Shown one piece after another: positions 30,388 through 40,048 of a stretch of 64,000 nt of DNA; position 1 is the stretch's first letter; the number at the start of each line of letters is the position of its first letter. Source of the DNA: Xenorhabdus doucetiae (lineage in GTDB: Bacteria > Pseudomonadota > Gammaproteobacteria > Enterobacterales > Enterobacteriaceae); the NCBI RefSeq assembly GCF_000968195.1, contig NZ_FO704550.1, forward strand, positions 2,108,001 to 2,172,000. The letters are read 5' to 3'. A program made the translations under genes and the position numbers. The notes beneath the pieces were generated by a model. It was not told where the DNA came from. It ran no database searches and worked only from the letters and a program-made list of their open reading frames with translations.

Positions 30388-30402
30388 CCGGTTCTTCACC
30401 GG
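30363..30402 (+). promoter_or_regulatory. Tandem hairpins in the mdtJI leader
   Basis: Two small perfect stems, GCCCT/AGGGC (30363-30374) and CCGGT/ACCGG (30388-30402), lie 140 bp before mdtJ. The second begins at the stop codon of the candidate leader peptide. This layout suggests attenuation or Rho-dependent control; it does not match a riboswitch class that I recognise. Confidence 0.4.
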
Positions 30403-30539
30403 CAATTTTCGTTTGCCAAAATATTTCGCTAAAACGTCAGCTTAATTCTGATGTTGTGTAATTGCATTTGCTGCCGCTCTTGTTGGCATTTATAGCTAGA
30501 TATCTTGGCATGCTTATCAGTATGTTCAGGAGAAAAAAA

Positions 30540-30914
30540 ATGATTTATTGGATGTTTCTTGCACTGGCGATTATGACAGAGGTGGTGGGTACTTTGTCAA
30601 TGAAACAAGCCAGCGTTTCGGGTGATCTGACCGGCATGATTGTGATGTATACCATGATCACAACTTCTTATGTCTTGTTGGCAATTGCTGTAAAAAAAGT
30701 AGCATTAGGCGTCGCTTATGCACTTTGGGAAGGTATTGGGATCCTGTTTATTACCACTTTTAGTGTGATATGGTTCAACGAATCACTGTCATTGATGAAA
30801 ATGGGTGGATTGGCATTGCTGATAGCCGGAATTGCCTTGATCAAGACGGGGACAAAAAAGAACCAAGACCATGCTCCAAATGATATTTTGAACAAACAAA
30901 TTAAGGAGGCATGA
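30540..30914 (+). CDS. mdtJ: Spermidine export SMR protein MdtJ
   Basis: Small multidrug resistance family subunit. From the ATG at 30540 (CAGGAG site) it has 124 residues and four hydrophobic helices; [19 protein letters not shown], with the essential SMR glutamate, and [18 protein letters not shown] are the diagnostic stretches. The frame extends upstream by 26 codons but without a matching family N-terminus. MdtJ works as a pair with MdtI, encoded one base downstream, to excrete spermidine in E. coli. Confidence 0.94.
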   Translation: MIYWMFLALAIMTEVVGTLSMKQASVSGDLTGMIVMYTMITTSYVLLAIAVKKVALGVAYALWEGIGILFITTFSVIWFNESLSLMKMGGLALLIAGIALIKTGTKKNQDHAPNDILNKQIKEA

Positions 30915-30915
30915 T

Positions 30916-31248
30916 ATGCTAACTCAATTTGAATGGTGGCATGGGGCATTTCTGGTTCTGGCTGTTGTTTTGGAAATTATAGCGAATATTTTATTGAAAT
31001 TATCCAACGGTTTTCAGCGCTTCTGGCTCGGTATTTTATCTCTGATTGCGGTTTTAGGCGCATTCAGTGCACTGGCTCAGGCAGTGAAAGGGATTGAACT
31101 TTCCATTGCTTATGCGTTATGGGGGGCATTCGGCATTATTGCTACAGTCGCTGCTGGCTGGATAATGTTTAATCAACGACTGAATTTTAAGGGATGGAGT
31201 GGTATTGTGCTGCTGTTGATCGGCATGATTATAATTAAGATGGCTTAA
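30916..31248 (+). CDS. mdtI: Spermidine export SMR protein MdtI
   Basis: Partner of MdtJ, 110 residues with four membrane helices. It shows the conserved glutamate in [17 protein letters not shown] and the [12 protein letters not shown] motif. The start lies immediately after the mdtJ stop with AAGGAGG in the end of mdtJ as ribosome site. The two subunits are expected to form a heteromeric exporter. Confidence 0.95.
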   Translation: MLTQFEWWHGAFLVLAVVLEIIANILLKLSNGFQRFWLGILSLIAVLGAFSALAQAVKGIELSIAYALWGAFGIIATVAAGWIMFNQRLNFKGWSGIVLLLIGMIIIKMA

Positions 31249-31296
31249 TTTTTGCGTTCCATACCTTAAATTTCATTTTGTAGATTCATTTCCAAA

Positions 31297-31332
31297 ATGG
31301 CATTGAAGAAGTGATAACTTTTTCAATGCCAT
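31297..31332. terminator. Bidirectional terminator between mdtI and yoaB
   Basis: ATGGCATTGAAGAAGT/ACTTTTTCAATGCCAT, a 16-bp stem with one mismatch and a 4-base loop, between convergent genes; GTTTGTTTG follows on the forward strand. Confidence 0.75.
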
Positions 31333-31352
31333 GTTTGTTTGATGAATACAGA

Positions 31353-31697
31353 TTATAAGGCAGCGATAATTTTAATTTCTACTTTATAGTCAGGGTTCAT
31401 CAATGCTGCTTGAACCGTACAGCGGACTGGCGCGCTCCCGGCAACAACCCACGCATCCCAAGCGGCGTTCATACCTGCAAAATCGGCCTTGTCCGCCAGA
31501 AAGATCGTCGCATCCAGAATCTTGCTCTTATCTGAACCGAGACGCTGTAACAGGGCATCAATGGTTGCCAGCGTATCGGCGGTTTGCGCTGTAATATCGC
31601 CATCCAGTTGTTCTGGCACGCTGGTATAATAGATAGTGCCATTGTGAACGACCGCTTCTGACCAACGGGCATCTGGATCAATGCGTTTAATAGTCAT
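31353..31697 (-). CDS. yoaB: RidA/YjgF family protein YoaB
   Basis: 114-residue member of the Rid (YER057c/YjgF/UK114) family, some of which hydrolyse reactive imines and enamines. It matches E. coli YoaB along its length (MTIKRIDPDARWSEAVVHN, ILDATIFLADKADFAGMN, RCTVQAALMNPDYKVEI). The arginine in APVRCTVQA is the usual substrate-carboxylate contact. Divergent from yoaA, as in E. coli. Confidence 0.93.
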   Translation of the reverse strand: MTIKRIDPDARWSEAVVHNGTIYYTSVPEQLDGDITAQTADTLATIDALLQRLGSDKSKILDATIFLADKADFAGMNAAWDAWVVAGSAPVRCTVQAALMNPDYKVEIKIIAAL

Positions 31698-31798
31698 TAA
31701 ATCTCCTGTTAATTTGTACAGTTTTTTGCTGAATTGGGGTGGTTATTACCCTTCAGTATTGGCATAATTCTGCCACATTTTATTGAAAGAGACAGTTT

Positions 31799-33715
31799 GT
31801 GTCAGACGATTTTGCGAAAAATGGCATACTTGCCAACGCCATACCGGGTTTTAAGCCGCGTGATGCCCAATGGGAAATGTCTTCGGCTATTACCGTTGCG
31901 ATCAAAAAACAGCAACAACTGGTCGTGGAAGCAGGAACGGGAACCGGTAAAACATTTGCTTATCTGGTGCCTGCTTTGCGCTCCGGTAAAAAAGTGATCA
32001 TTTCTACTGGCTCCAAGGCGTTGCAGGATCAGCTCTACAATCGAGATCTTCCCACCATCGTTGATGCTTTAGGTTTTACAGGCAATTTGGCGCTATTAAA
32101 AGGGCGTTCAAATTATTTATGCCTTGAACGCCTTGAACAACAGTCAATCGGCAATTCCCAACTGGAAGCCGAAATATTGGCACAAGTTATCAAACTCAGG
32201 CATTGGTCAGCCCATACAGAAGAGGGTGATATTAGCACCTGCCACCAAGTGGCGGAAGACAGCACGGTTTGGCCGTTGGTCACCAGTACTAATGACAATT
32301 GTCTTGGCAGTGATTGCCCACGCTATCAGGAATGTTTCGTTCTGAAAGCCCGCCGTAAAGCGATGGAAGCGGATATCGTGGTTGTTAACCATCATCTATT
32401 TATGGCCGATAGAGTGGTTAAGGATAGCGGATTTGGTGAATTAATCCCGCAGGCCGATGTAGTGATTTTCGATGAGGCTCACCAGATCCCCGATATTGCC
32501 AGCCAATATTTTGGTCAGCAGTTAAGCAGCCGCCAATTAATGGATTTATCGCGTGATATCATCATGGCTTATCGCACTGAAGTTCGGGATCAGGCGCAGT
32601 TGCAAAAAAGTGCCGATCGTCTCAGCCAAAGTGCGCAAGATTTTCGTTTGTCATTGGGTGAAAACAGCTATCGGGGTAATCTCCGGGAAGCGTTACAGCA
32701 GCCGCAAGTTCAGCGAGCATTAGTGCGTTTGGATGATGCCCTTGAGCTTTGTTATGACGTGATGAAGCTCTCTTTGGGGCGTTCAACCATGTTGGATGCG
32801 GCTTTTGAACGGGCAACGGCTTATCGCAATCGTCTTAAGCGCCTGATTGATGTCAGCATACCTAATTACAGCTATTGGTTCGAAAGTTATGGACGGCATT
32901 TTTTGCTGGCGCTGACACCATTATCTGTTTCCGATAAATTCAGTGAGATGATCCGTGAACAATCGGGTTGTTGGATTTTTACATCGGCAACACTGTCGGT
33001 CAATGAACAGCTAAACCATTTCACCGAGCGTTTAGGGTTGAAACAAGCCCAAACATTACTTCTGCCCAGTCCATTTGATTACCCACGGCAAATGTTATTA
33101 TGTGTTCCGCGTCATTTACCCTCACCTAACCAAAATGGTGGTGCAAAATTGCTGGCTCGCATGTTGAAGCCATTGATTGAAAGCAATAAAGGGCGTTGCT
33201 TTTTCCTCTGTACTTCCCACCAAATGATGCGTGGTTTGGCAGAAGAGTTTCGTGCCAGTATGACGTTGCCGGTATTGGTACAGGGGGAGACAAGTAAGTC
33301 ACAATTGCTGGCTCAATTTATCTCTGCGGGTAATGCATTACTGGTGGCAACAAGCAGCTTTTGGGAAGGGGTCGATGTCCGTGGCGATGCGTTGTCCTGT
33401 GTTATTATTGATAAATTACCGTTTACTGCGCCGGATGATCCCTTGCTCAAGGCGCGTATCGAAGATTGTCAACTTAAGGGCGGCGATGCTTTTAATGAAG
33501 TTCAACTTCCCGATGCCGTGATTGACTTGAAGCAGGGCGTTGGACGACTGATCCGTGATATTGATGATTATGGTGTTGTGGTGATTTGTGATAATCGATT
33601 GGTAATGCGTCCATACGGTGAGGTTTTTCTAAATAGCCTGCCTCCCGCTTCCCGTACCCGTGATTTATCAAAAGCCATCGCGTTTTTGCAATCACGCCCA
33701 CCGCGGTCTGAGTAA
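31799..33715 (+). CDS. yoaA: ATP-dependent DNA helicase YoaA (DinG/XPD family)
   Basis: XPD-like helicase that in E. coli works with the DNA polymerase III chi subunit in damage tolerance. The 638-residue protein starts at a GTG. It has Walker A EAGTGTGKTFAY, the four cysteines of an iron-sulfur cluster (SNYLCLERL and then NCLGSDCPRYQECF), DEAH in FDEAHQIPD, and the C-terminal motifs TSSFWEGVDV and QGVGRLIRD. All expected motifs are intact. Confidence 0.95.
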   Translation: MSDDFAKNGILANAIPGFKPRDAQWEMSSAITVAIKKQQQLVVEAGTGTGKTFAYLVPALRSGKKVIISTGSKALQDQLYNRDLPTIVDALGFTGNLALLKGRSNYLCLERLEQQSIGNSQLEAEILAQVIKLRHWSAHTEEGDISTCHQVAEDSTVWPLVTSTNDNCLGSDCPRYQECFVLKARRKAMEADIVVVNHHLFMADRVVKDSGFGELIPQADVVIFDEAHQIPDIASQYFGQQLSSRQLMDLSRDIIMAYRTEVRDQAQLQKSADRLSQSAQDFRLSLGENSYRGNLREALQQPQVQRALVRLDDALELCYDVMKLSLGRSTMLDAAFERATAYRNRLKRLIDVSIPNYSYWFESYGRHFLLALTPLSVSDKFSEMIREQSGCWIFTSATLSVNEQLNHFTERLGLKQAQTLLLPSPFDYPRQMLLCVPRHLPSPNQNGGAKLLARMLKPLIESNKGRCFFLCTSHQMMRGLAEEFRASMTLPVLVQGETSKSQLLAQFISAGNALLVATSSFWEGVDVRGDALSCVIIDKLPFTAPDDPLLKARIEDCQLKGGDAFNEVQLPDAVIDLKQGVGRLIRDIDDYGVVVICDNRLVMRPYGEVFLNSLPPASRTRDLSKAIAFLQSRPPRSE

Positions 33716-33808
33716 AATGCAGTTTGAATAAAATGACGGGGCGATGATGTTGGGGCTATGCTAGTATAGCTCCTTATTTTTGATTCTATATCTTGCCGGA
33801 GTTAAGGC

Positions 33809-34504
33809 ATGTCCACGCGGATTTTAGCTATTGATACTGCAACTGAAGCTTGTTCTGTTGCACTTTGGAATGAAGGGGCTGTCGAAGCACAGTTTGAAAT
33901 ATCCCCACGAGAGCATACGCAACGTATTTTACCGATGGTTCAAGCGGTATTAGCGGAAGGCGGAGTGAGCCTGCAACAATTAGATACGTTAGCGTTTGGA
34001 CGTGGGCCGGGCAGTTTTACCGGTGTACGGATTGGTGTTGGCATTGCGCAAGGGCTGGCACTGGGCGCTGAATTACCGATGATTGGCGTTTCTTCCCTGA
34101 AAACAATGGCACAAGGTGCTTTTCGCCTGAAGGGCGCAACAAACGTTCTGGTTGCCATTGATGCACGGATGGGCGAAGTTTACTGGGGACAATACACCCG
34201 TAATTCTCAAGGTGAATGGCAAGGCGATGCAACGGAAGCCGTGCTAAAACCTGAACAAGTGCAAGCGATCATGAGTTCCTTGTCAGGTGAATGGGCAATT
34301 GCCGGAACGGGGTGGCAAGCCTATCCTCAATTATTGAACAGCCACTTAACGCTGACAGACAGCGACATGACTTTGCCTCATGCGCAAGATATGCTGCCAT
34401 TGGCAATCCAGATGTGGCAATCGGGGAAAGCAACCGCAGTTGAGCATGCTGAACCTGTTTACTTACGTAATGAAGTGACATGGAAAAAATTGCCGGGTCG
34501 TTAA
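33809..34504 (+). CDS. tsaB: tRNA t6A modification protein TsaB
   Basis: Component of the TsaBDE complex that makes threonylcarbamoyladenosine at tRNA position 37. The 231-residue ASKHA-fold protein has [16 protein letters not shown], the [10 protein letters not shown] segment and [16 protein letters not shown]. It lacks the metal-binding HxxxH of TsaD, as expected for the scaffolding paralog. Downstream of yoaA and upstream of slp, as in E. coli (yeaZ, yeaY). Confidence 0.96.
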   Translation: MSTRILAIDTATEACSVALWNEGAVEAQFEISPREHTQRILPMVQAVLAEGGVSLQQLDTLAFGRGPGSFTGVRIGVGIAQGLALGAELPMIGVSSLKTMAQGAFRLKGATNVLVAIDARMGEVYWGQYTRNSQGEWQGDATEAVLKPEQVQAIMSSLSGEWAIAGTGWQAYPQLLNSHLTLTDSDMTLPHAQDMLPLAIQMWQSGKATAVEHAEPVYLRNEVTWKKLPGR

Positions 34505-34638
34505 GGATCTGTTGTCTGGGGCAATAAAATTCATGCAACTTGTGGCAGAAAGCAGTGTCCATGAATAGAGAAAGAGCTAGAGTATGGCTAACCAGATTCA
34601 GGTTAGCTTAATAAGATTTTTCTGTGTTTGGAGGATTT

Positions 34639-35223
34639 ATGCTCAATGGAACATACTATCGAAGCATACTGCAAGCGGCGCTACTGGTGGGAACCTTAGC
34701 ACTTGCGGGCTGTGTGTCAGTTCCTGATGTTATTAAAGGAACAAGTAAGACACCGGTAGAAAACCTGTTTTCTGTCAAAAATGCGCCTGAATTATACATT
34801 GGGCATGAAGGGCGATTTGGTGGAAAGGTATTGAGTGTCTTAAATGAAAAAGATCATACCCGATTGGAAATATCTGCCATGCCACTGGCAAGTAATGCCG
34901 CCCCACGGTTGGATACACCTTCTCTGGGACGAGTTTATGCTTATGTGAATACGTTCCTGGAACCCAGTGATTTTAAAGATCATTATGTTACTGTCGTGGG
35001 TTTGATTACTGGCCTTGAACAGGGAAATGTAGGCAATAGCCCGTATCATTACGTTGTGATGAATGCCACGGGGATGAAACGTTGGCATGAATCTCAGAGA
35101 ATGATTTTTCCTTCTGCCGTAGCCATTGATCCGTGGAATTATTATAGCAACCCTTATGATCCGTTTTGGCGCGGCTATCCGCCACTTCAACCTGTATCTG
35201 TTGAAACGATTTTAACGGAATAG
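34639..35223 (+). CDS. yeaY: Slp/YeaY family outer-membrane lipoprotein
   Basis: Slp-family lipoprotein of 194 residues from the ATG at 34639, which has a GGAGGA site just before it; an in-frame GTG five codons earlier overlaps that site. The lipobox is LALAGC, so the mature protein should begin at that cysteine. The family motifs GHEGRFGGKV and RLEISAMPL follow. Position behind tsaB identifies the YeaY member. Function is not established. Confidence 0.92.
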   Translation: MLNGTYYRSILQAALLVGTLALAGCVSVPDVIKGTSKTPVENLFSVKNAPELYIGHEGRFGGKVLSVLNEKDHTRLEISAMPLASNAAPRLDTPSLGRVYAYVNTFLEPSDFKDHYVTVVGLITGLEQGNVGNSPYHYVVMNATGMKRWHESQRMIFPSAVAIDPWNYYSNPYDPFWRGYPPLQPVSVETILTE

Positions 35224-35586
35224 TTTTTTGTCAATCAAAAGATATCTGGTGGCAGGCAGAACCTAACAGAAATAAACCTGCCACTAGCCATACATTCAAT
35301 ATGTTTATTCTATAAGCTAAATCCTATTATAAATTCTATTCTTAATAATTATCTTTTATTGGAGTATCCTACTTATAACTATTTGGAATAATGGTAAGAC
35401 TCTAAGTCAAGAATTAGTAAATCGGTGTATAATCAATGGATTATAAATACAAGTACCAATAAATTAACTAATTCATTGATAAATAACAAGAATATTCAGG
35501 CGGCAAAGGCTGCCTTATTTTTTTGCAATAATTGATAGTATTAAATTAGTGATGTGCATCGCCAACCTGAACATTGTTCCTTTTCA
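35224..35586. other. Intergenic region between yeaY and fadD
   Basis: AT-rich, ending in a small terminator-like hairpin at 35498-35515. No gene recognised. Confidence 0.4.
35498..35522 (+). terminator. Short terminator-like hairpin upstream of fadD
   Basis: AGGCGGC/GCTGCCT with one wobble and a 4-base loop, followed by TTATTTTTTT. It could end transcription arriving from yeaY. Confidence 0.65.
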
Positions 35587-35603
35587 AACTGGTACGCTGA
35601 GTT
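35587..35603. promoter_or_regulatory. FadR-like operator upstream of fadD
   Basis: AACTGGTACGCTGAGTT resembles the FadR operator (AGCTGGTCCGAYNTGTT) and the fadD site of E. coli, and lies 84 bp before the fadD start. FadR represses fadD without long-chain acyl-CoA. Confidence 0.65.
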
Positions 35604-35686
35604 AATAATTTGTTAAATATACAAGTCTGGTTTGTTTGTTTTATGGGCAGTGATTACATCGCAATTAGATTTCAGGAGTATTCAAC

Positions 35687-37381
35687 TTGGAAAAAGTCTG
35701 GCTAAAACATTATCCGGCAGATGTTCCGGCAGAAATCGATCCCGACCGTTATACGTCGTTGATTGAAATGTTTGAGAATGCTGTGGCACGTTATGCTGAT
35801 CAAAGCGCATTTATCAATATGGGCGAGGTAATGACTTTCCGTAAATTGGAAGAGCGTAGCCGTGCCTTTGCTGCCTATTTACAGAATGGTCTGGGGCTGA
35901 AAAAAGGGGCTCGCGTGGCATTGATGATGCCAAATTTATTGCAATATCCCGTGGCACTGTTTGGCATTCTGCGTGCAGGTATGATTGTGGTCAATGTGAA
36001 TCCGCTCTATACCCCGCGTGAGTTGGAACACCAGCTTAATGATAGTGACACCTCTGCTATTGTTATCGTTTCTAACTTTGCACATACCTTAGAAAAAATA
36101 GTCTTCAACACGCCAGTTAAGCACGTTATTTTGACGCGCATGGGTGACCAACTTTTCCGTCCTAAAGGAACCCTGGTTGATTTCGTCGTGAAATACGTTA
36201 AACGGCTCGTGCCCAAATACCACTTACCGGATGCTATTTCGTTCCGTAGTGCGATGCATAAAGGTTACCGCATGCAGTATGTCAAACCGGATGTGCAAAG
36301 TGAGGATTTGGCTTTTCTGCAATATACGGGGGGAACCACGGGGGTAGCAAAAGGTGCAATGCTGACTCACCGTAATATGCTGGCAAACCTTGAACAAGCC
36401 AAAGCTTGTTATTCTCCATTATTGAAGCCGGGGCAAGAAGTCGTGGTAACGGCATTACCGTTGTACCATATCTTTGCTTTGACGATAAATTGCTTGTTTT
36501 TTATTGAAATGGGCGGGCAAAACCTGTTGATTACCAACCCGCGTGATATACACGGCACGGTCAAAGAACTCGCGCGTTATCGTGTTACCGCGCTATCAGG
36601 TGTTAACACACTATTCAATGCCTGGCTGAATAATGCAGAATTTCAGAAACTGGATTTCTCCTCATTACGTTTATCGGTTGGCGGCGGTATGGCTGTACAG
36701 AGAGTGGTGGCCGAAAAATGGCAAAACTTGACCGGTTGTCACCTGTTGGAAGGTTATGGATTGACAGAATGTTCCCCTCTGGTTTCAGCTAATCCACATA
36801 ACTTGACTCATTACAGTGGCAGTATTGGCTTCCCCGTTGCTTCAACAGAAATTAAATTAGTAGGGAATGACGGTAATGAAGTTTCACCGGACGAAGTCGG
36901 TGAAATGTGGGTACGTGGGCCGCAGGTAATGAAAGGTTACTGGAACCGTCCTGATGCGACGGATGAGGTGTTGAAAGATGGCTGGTTGGCAACCGGGGAT
37001 ATTGCTAACGTAGATGAAAAAGGCTTTTTTCACATTGTTGATCGGAAAAAAGACATGATTCTGGTTTCAGGGTTTAATGTCTATCCAAATGAAGTAGAAG
37101 AAGTTGTTTCTTCCCATCCTAAAGTGTTAGAGTCGGCAGCAGTAGGCGTTCCGAGTGAAAACTCAGGAGAAACTGTCAAAGTATTTGTTGTGCGTAAAGA
37201 TCCCAGCCTGACTGAAGATGAACTTAAAACGCATTGCCGTCATTACCTGACAGGGTATAAGGTGCCAAAACTCATTGAATTCCGCAATGAGTTGCCAAAA
37301 TCCAATGTCGGTAAGATTCTTCGTAAAGAACTACGTAATGAAGAATTGGTAAAAGTGGATGATGATGCTGCTACACATTGA
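35687..37381 (+). CDS. fadD: Long-chain-fatty-acid-CoA ligase FadD
   Basis: Activates long-chain fatty acids to acyl-CoA at the inner membrane. The 564-residue ANL enzyme begins with TTG (AGGAG site), also the start used in E. coli. It has the P-loop [28 protein letters not shown], the TGD in [15 protein letters not shown], and the FACS signature region ending [20 protein letters not shown], then [13 protein letters not shown] FadR-like box is upstream; rnd follows after a hairpin. Confidence 0.97.
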   Translation: MEKVWLKHYPADVPAEIDPDRYTSLIEMFENAVARYADQSAFINMGEVMTFRKLEERSRAFAAYLQNGLGLKKGARVALMMPNLLQYPVALFGILRAGMIVVNVNPLYTPRELEHQLNDSDTSAIVIVSNFAHTLEKIVFNTPVKHVILTRMGDQLFRPKGTLVDFVVKYVKRLVPKYHLPDAISFRSAMHKGYRMQYVKPDVQSEDLAFLQYTGGTTGVAKGAMLTHRNMLANLEQAKACYSPLLKPGQEVVVTALPLYHIFALTINCLFFIEMGGQNLLITNPRDIHGTVKELARYRVTALSGVNTLFNAWLNNAEFQKLDFSSLRLSVGGGMAVQRVVAEKWQNLTGCHLLEGYGLTECSPLVSANPHNLTHYSGSIGFPVASTEIKLVGNDGNEVSPDEVGEMWVRGPQVMKGYWNRPDATDEVLKDGWLATGDIANVDEKGFFHIVDRKKDMILVSGFNVYPNEVEEVVSSHPKVLESAAVGVPSENSGETVKVFVVRKDPSLTEDELKTHCRHYLTGYKVPKLIEFRNELPKSNVGKILRKELRNEELVKVDDDAATH

Positions 37382-37434
37382 TCATGTTTATTGCTGTGCT
37401 CCATTGATTTTAAACCATAGGCAGTCAACAAAAG

Positions 37435-37453
37435 CGCCGGTTTCTTACCGGCG
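37435..37453 (+). terminator. Terminator between fadD and rnd
   Basis: CGCCGGT/ACCGGCG with a 5-base loop followed by TTGTTGT. In E. coli a hairpin also precedes rnd and influences its expression. Confidence 0.7.
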
Positions 37454-37493
37454 TTGTTGTGCACGTCTTATGAATGGCTAAGAGAATGATGTT

Positions 37494-38630
37494 TTGAACT
37501 ATCAGTTGATTAACACCGATGCCCAGTTGCAGTCAATCTGTGAGCAGGCAAAAAAACACGCAAGAATTGCATTAGATACTGAATTTGTACGTATACGGAC
37601 GTACTATCCCCAATTAGGTTTGATACAACTGTTTGATGGTGAACAGCTTTCTCTGATTGATCCCCTCGACATTTCGCAATGGCAGCCTCTTAGGGAGCTA
37701 TTGACTGATCCAAATGTATTAAAATTTATCCATGCTGGCAGTGAAGATCTGGAGGTTTTTGGTCATAGTTTCCAATGCTTGCCAGAGCCCATGATTGATA
37801 CCCAGGTATTGGCGGCGTTTGTTGGTCATCCCATATCGTGTGGCTTTGCGACACTGGTTGCTGAATATTTACATATCGAATTGGATAAGAGTGAATCCCG
37901 CACTGATTGGCTGGCTCGGCCATTGAGTGGAAAGCAATGTCAATATGCTGCGGCAGATGTCTACCATTTATTACCGCTCGCCGATATCTTGATGGAAAAG
38001 GCAGAGTTGGCGGGGTATTTGGATGCGGCAAAAGATGAAAGCAATCTGATAGCCCAGCGCCGTAAAGAGATATTGATGCCGGAGTATGCTTATAAGGATA
38101 TTGGTAACGCATGGCAATTACGGCCAAGGCAATTGGCCTGTTTGCAAAAATTGGCTGCATGGCGTTTAAATCAGGCGAGGGAACGTGATCTGGCGATCAA
38201 TTTTGTGATCCGTGAGGAAAATTTATGGCAAGTAGCCCGCTATATGCCGACCTCTTTGGCAGAACTGGATGCGTTGGGATTGAGTGGGCAAGAAATTCGT
38301 TGTCATGGTCGTCGATTGTTGGCGATGGTGGCAGAGAGCAGGAATATTCCAGAAGAGGCCTGTCCGGATCAGATTGTGAATTTGATTGATTACCCTGATT
38401 ATCGCAAGGCGTTCAAGGAAATTAAATCACTGGTCACTCAGGTGGCGGAATCCCACCATTTCAGTGCCGAGCTGCTGGCTTCTCGCCGTCAAATCAATCA
38501 ATTACTGAGTTGGCATTGGAAATTGAAATCATCAAAATATCAACCTGAATTAATCAAAGGCTGGCGCGGTATGTTGCTGGCTGAACCTATTGCAGAAATA
38601 TTGACAAACTATTCGGAGTCATACCGTTAG
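37494..38630 (+). CDS. rnd: Ribonuclease D
   Basis: 3'-5' exoribonuclease in tRNA maturation. The 378-residue protein starts with TTG, as E. coli rnd does (UUG), preceded by AAGAGAATGATGTTT. The DEDD motifs are LDTEFVRIRTYYPQLGLIQL, HAGSEDLEVF and the final YAAADVYHLLP; the HRDC domains follow, with LACLQKLAAWRLNQARERD. All catalytic acids are present. Confidence 0.96.
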   Translation: MNYQLINTDAQLQSICEQAKKHARIALDTEFVRIRTYYPQLGLIQLFDGEQLSLIDPLDISQWQPLRELLTDPNVLKFIHAGSEDLEVFGHSFQCLPEPMIDTQVLAAFVGHPISCGFATLVAEYLHIELDKSESRTDWLARPLSGKQCQYAAADVYHLLPLADILMEKAELAGYLDAAKDESNLIAQRRKEILMPEYAYKDIGNAWQLRPRQLACLQKLAAWRLNQARERDLAINFVIREENLWQVARYMPTSLAELDALGLSGQEIRCHGRRLLAMVAESRNIPEEACPDQIVNLIDYPDYRKAFKEIKSLVTQVAESHHFSAELLASRRQINQLLSWHWKLKSSKYQPELIKGWRGMLLAEPIAEILTNYSESYR

Positions 38631-38677
38631 TTCAATAACGGTCACAACTCTAGCTCTATTTAAGAGATATCATTTTG

Positions 38678-38706
38678 CTTCCCTGTTTGATATACAGGCA
38701 GGGAAG
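38678..38706 (+). terminator. Terminator after rnd
   Basis: Stem CTTCCCTG/CAGGGAAG about 50 bp beyond the rnd stop, followed by a T-rich tract (CTGTTTTTAC). Confidence 0.6.
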
Positions 38707-38859
38707 TAAGACTGTTTTTACTGACTTTAGTTGTTACCGCGGCCAATAATATAAACACGCTTTTCTTTGATACTTAATGTACATTATTAGGTAAAAATAA
38801 TGTTTATATTTTGTTTTGTTATCTTGCCTTATATGTAGGTATTTCTCGTTCTTGATCTT

Positions 38860-38887
38860 AAATCGGGATACTACCGCACCCCGATTT
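38860..38887 (-). terminator. Hairpin after minE
   Basis: AAATCGGG/CCCGATTT stem with a 12-base loop, about 50 bp beyond the minE stop. T-run is weak. Confidence 0.45.
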
Positions 38888-38939
38888 ATTATTCTCAAAA
38901 AAATCACCGTGTTAAATTAAATAACGTTATTTGATGCTG

Positions 38940-39209
38940 TTATTTTGGCGATTCTTCAACCTCAGGTAAGGTGACATTAAGCTCTAGCACAGAGATATCA
39001 TCGTTTTTTTGCTCAAACTGCACAGAAAGCATGTCTGGATCGATTTGGACATACTTACAAATAACAGCCAGAATATCCCGTTTCATTTCAGGCAAATAGG
39101 CAGGCTCAGAGTCACCACGGCGCCGCTCTGCCACGATGATTTGTAGCCGCTCCTTGGCGATATTGGCCGTCGGTTTTTTTCTCGACAGGAAGAAATCTAA
39201 CAAAGCCAT
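38940..39209 (-). CDS. minE: Cell division topological specificity factor MinE
   Basis: 89-residue protein that stimulates MinD ATPase and drives pole-to-pole oscillation. It has the N-terminal membrane-targeting amphipathic stretch [12 protein letters not shown], the anti-MinCD helix ([18 protein letters not shown]) and the dimerisation domain. Last gene of the minCDE operon, three bases after minD. Confidence 0.96.
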   Translation of the reverse strand: MALLDFFLSRKKPTANIAKERLQIIVAERRRGDSEPAYLPEMKRDILAVICKYVQIDPDMLSVQFEQKNDDISVLELNVTLPEVEESPK

Positions 39210-39212
39210 GCG

Positions 39213-40025
39213 TTATCCCCCAAACAGGCGTTTTAAAAAGCCCTTTTTTTCTTCTTCGATGAAACGGAAAGGCCGTTCTTCACCGAGTAAACGTAAAACC
39301 GTGTCTTCGTATGCTTTACCGGCGTCAGAATCTTTGTCCAAAATGACGGGTTCCCCTTGGTTGGATGAACGGAGAACAGATTGATCTTCTGGAATGACGC
39401 CAAGTAAAGGAATACACAGAATTTCCAGTACATCTTCCATACTTAGCATATCGCCGCGATTGACACGCCCTGGGTTATAACGTGTCAGCAGAAGATGCTC
39501 TTTGATAGGATCTTCCCCTTTCTCTGCACGGCGTGATTTGGATGCCAGGATACCTAAAATACGATCAGAATCACGAACAGAAGAAACTTCTGGATTGGTC
39601 GTGATAATTGCCTCATCGGCAAAATAGAGCGCCATCAATGCGCCGCTTTCAATACCTGCGGGTGAATCACAGATAATAAATTCAAATCCCTGTTGATCCA
39701 ATTCATTCAGAATTTTCTCAACCCCATCTCGAGTCAGGGCTTCTTTATCACGGGTCTGGGAAGCGGGTAGAATATATAGATTATCGGTGCGTTTATCTTT
39801 GATAAGCGCCTGATTTAAACTGGCATCACCTTGAATGACGTTCACGAAGTCAAAAACCACACGGCGTTCACATCCCATGATGAGGTCGAGGTTCCGCAAA
39901 CCGATGTCAAAATCGATAACAACGGTTTTTTTCCCTCTTTGGGCGAGACCGGTAGCAATGGCCGCGCTTGAAGTGGTTTTGCCAACGCCACCTTTACCAG
40001 ATGTAACAACAATAATGCGTGCCAT
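39213..40025 (-). CDS. minD: Septum-site determining ATPase MinD
   Basis: ParA/MinD ATPase of 270 residues that binds the membrane and recruits MinC. It has the deviant Walker A KGGVGKTTSSAA, switch I/II segments IDFDIGLRNLDLIMG and FIICDSPAGIE, and the C-terminal membrane amphipathic helix KKGFLKRLFGG. Middle gene of minCDE. Confidence 0.98.
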   Translation of the reverse strand: MARIIVVTSGKGGVGKTTSSAAIATGLAQRGKKTVVIDFDIGLRNLDLIMGCERRVVFDFVNVIQGDASLNQALIKDKRTDNLYILPASQTRDKEALTRDGVEKILNELDQQGFEFIICDSPAGIESGALMALYFADEAIITTNPEVSSVRDSDRILGILASKSRRAEKGEDPIKEHLLLTRYNPGRVNRGDMLSMEDVLEILCIPLLGVIPEDQSVLRSSNQGEPVILDKDSDAGKAYEDTVLRLLGEERPFRFIEEEKKGFLKRLFGG

Positions 40026-40048
40026 GAAGCGATTCCTTGTTATAAGGG

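Larger units (their letters stand above)
38631..38939. other. Convergent intergenic region between rnd and minE
   Basis: Holds two hairpins: CTTCCCTG/CAGGGAAG (38678-38706), serving rnd, and AAATCGGG/CCCGATTT (38860-38887), nearer minE. Otherwise AT-rich and without a gene. Confidence 0.5.

Noticed and set aside
30310..30430. Guanidine or other riboswitch before the SMR genes
   Set aside because: The ACGR-loop hairpins of mini-ykkC and the conserved core of ykkC-yxkD are not present; a leader peptide is a better reading.
30462..30539. 26-codon N-terminal extension of mdtJ
   Set aside because: Not present in the SMR family; the internal ATG at 30540 has a better ribosome site.
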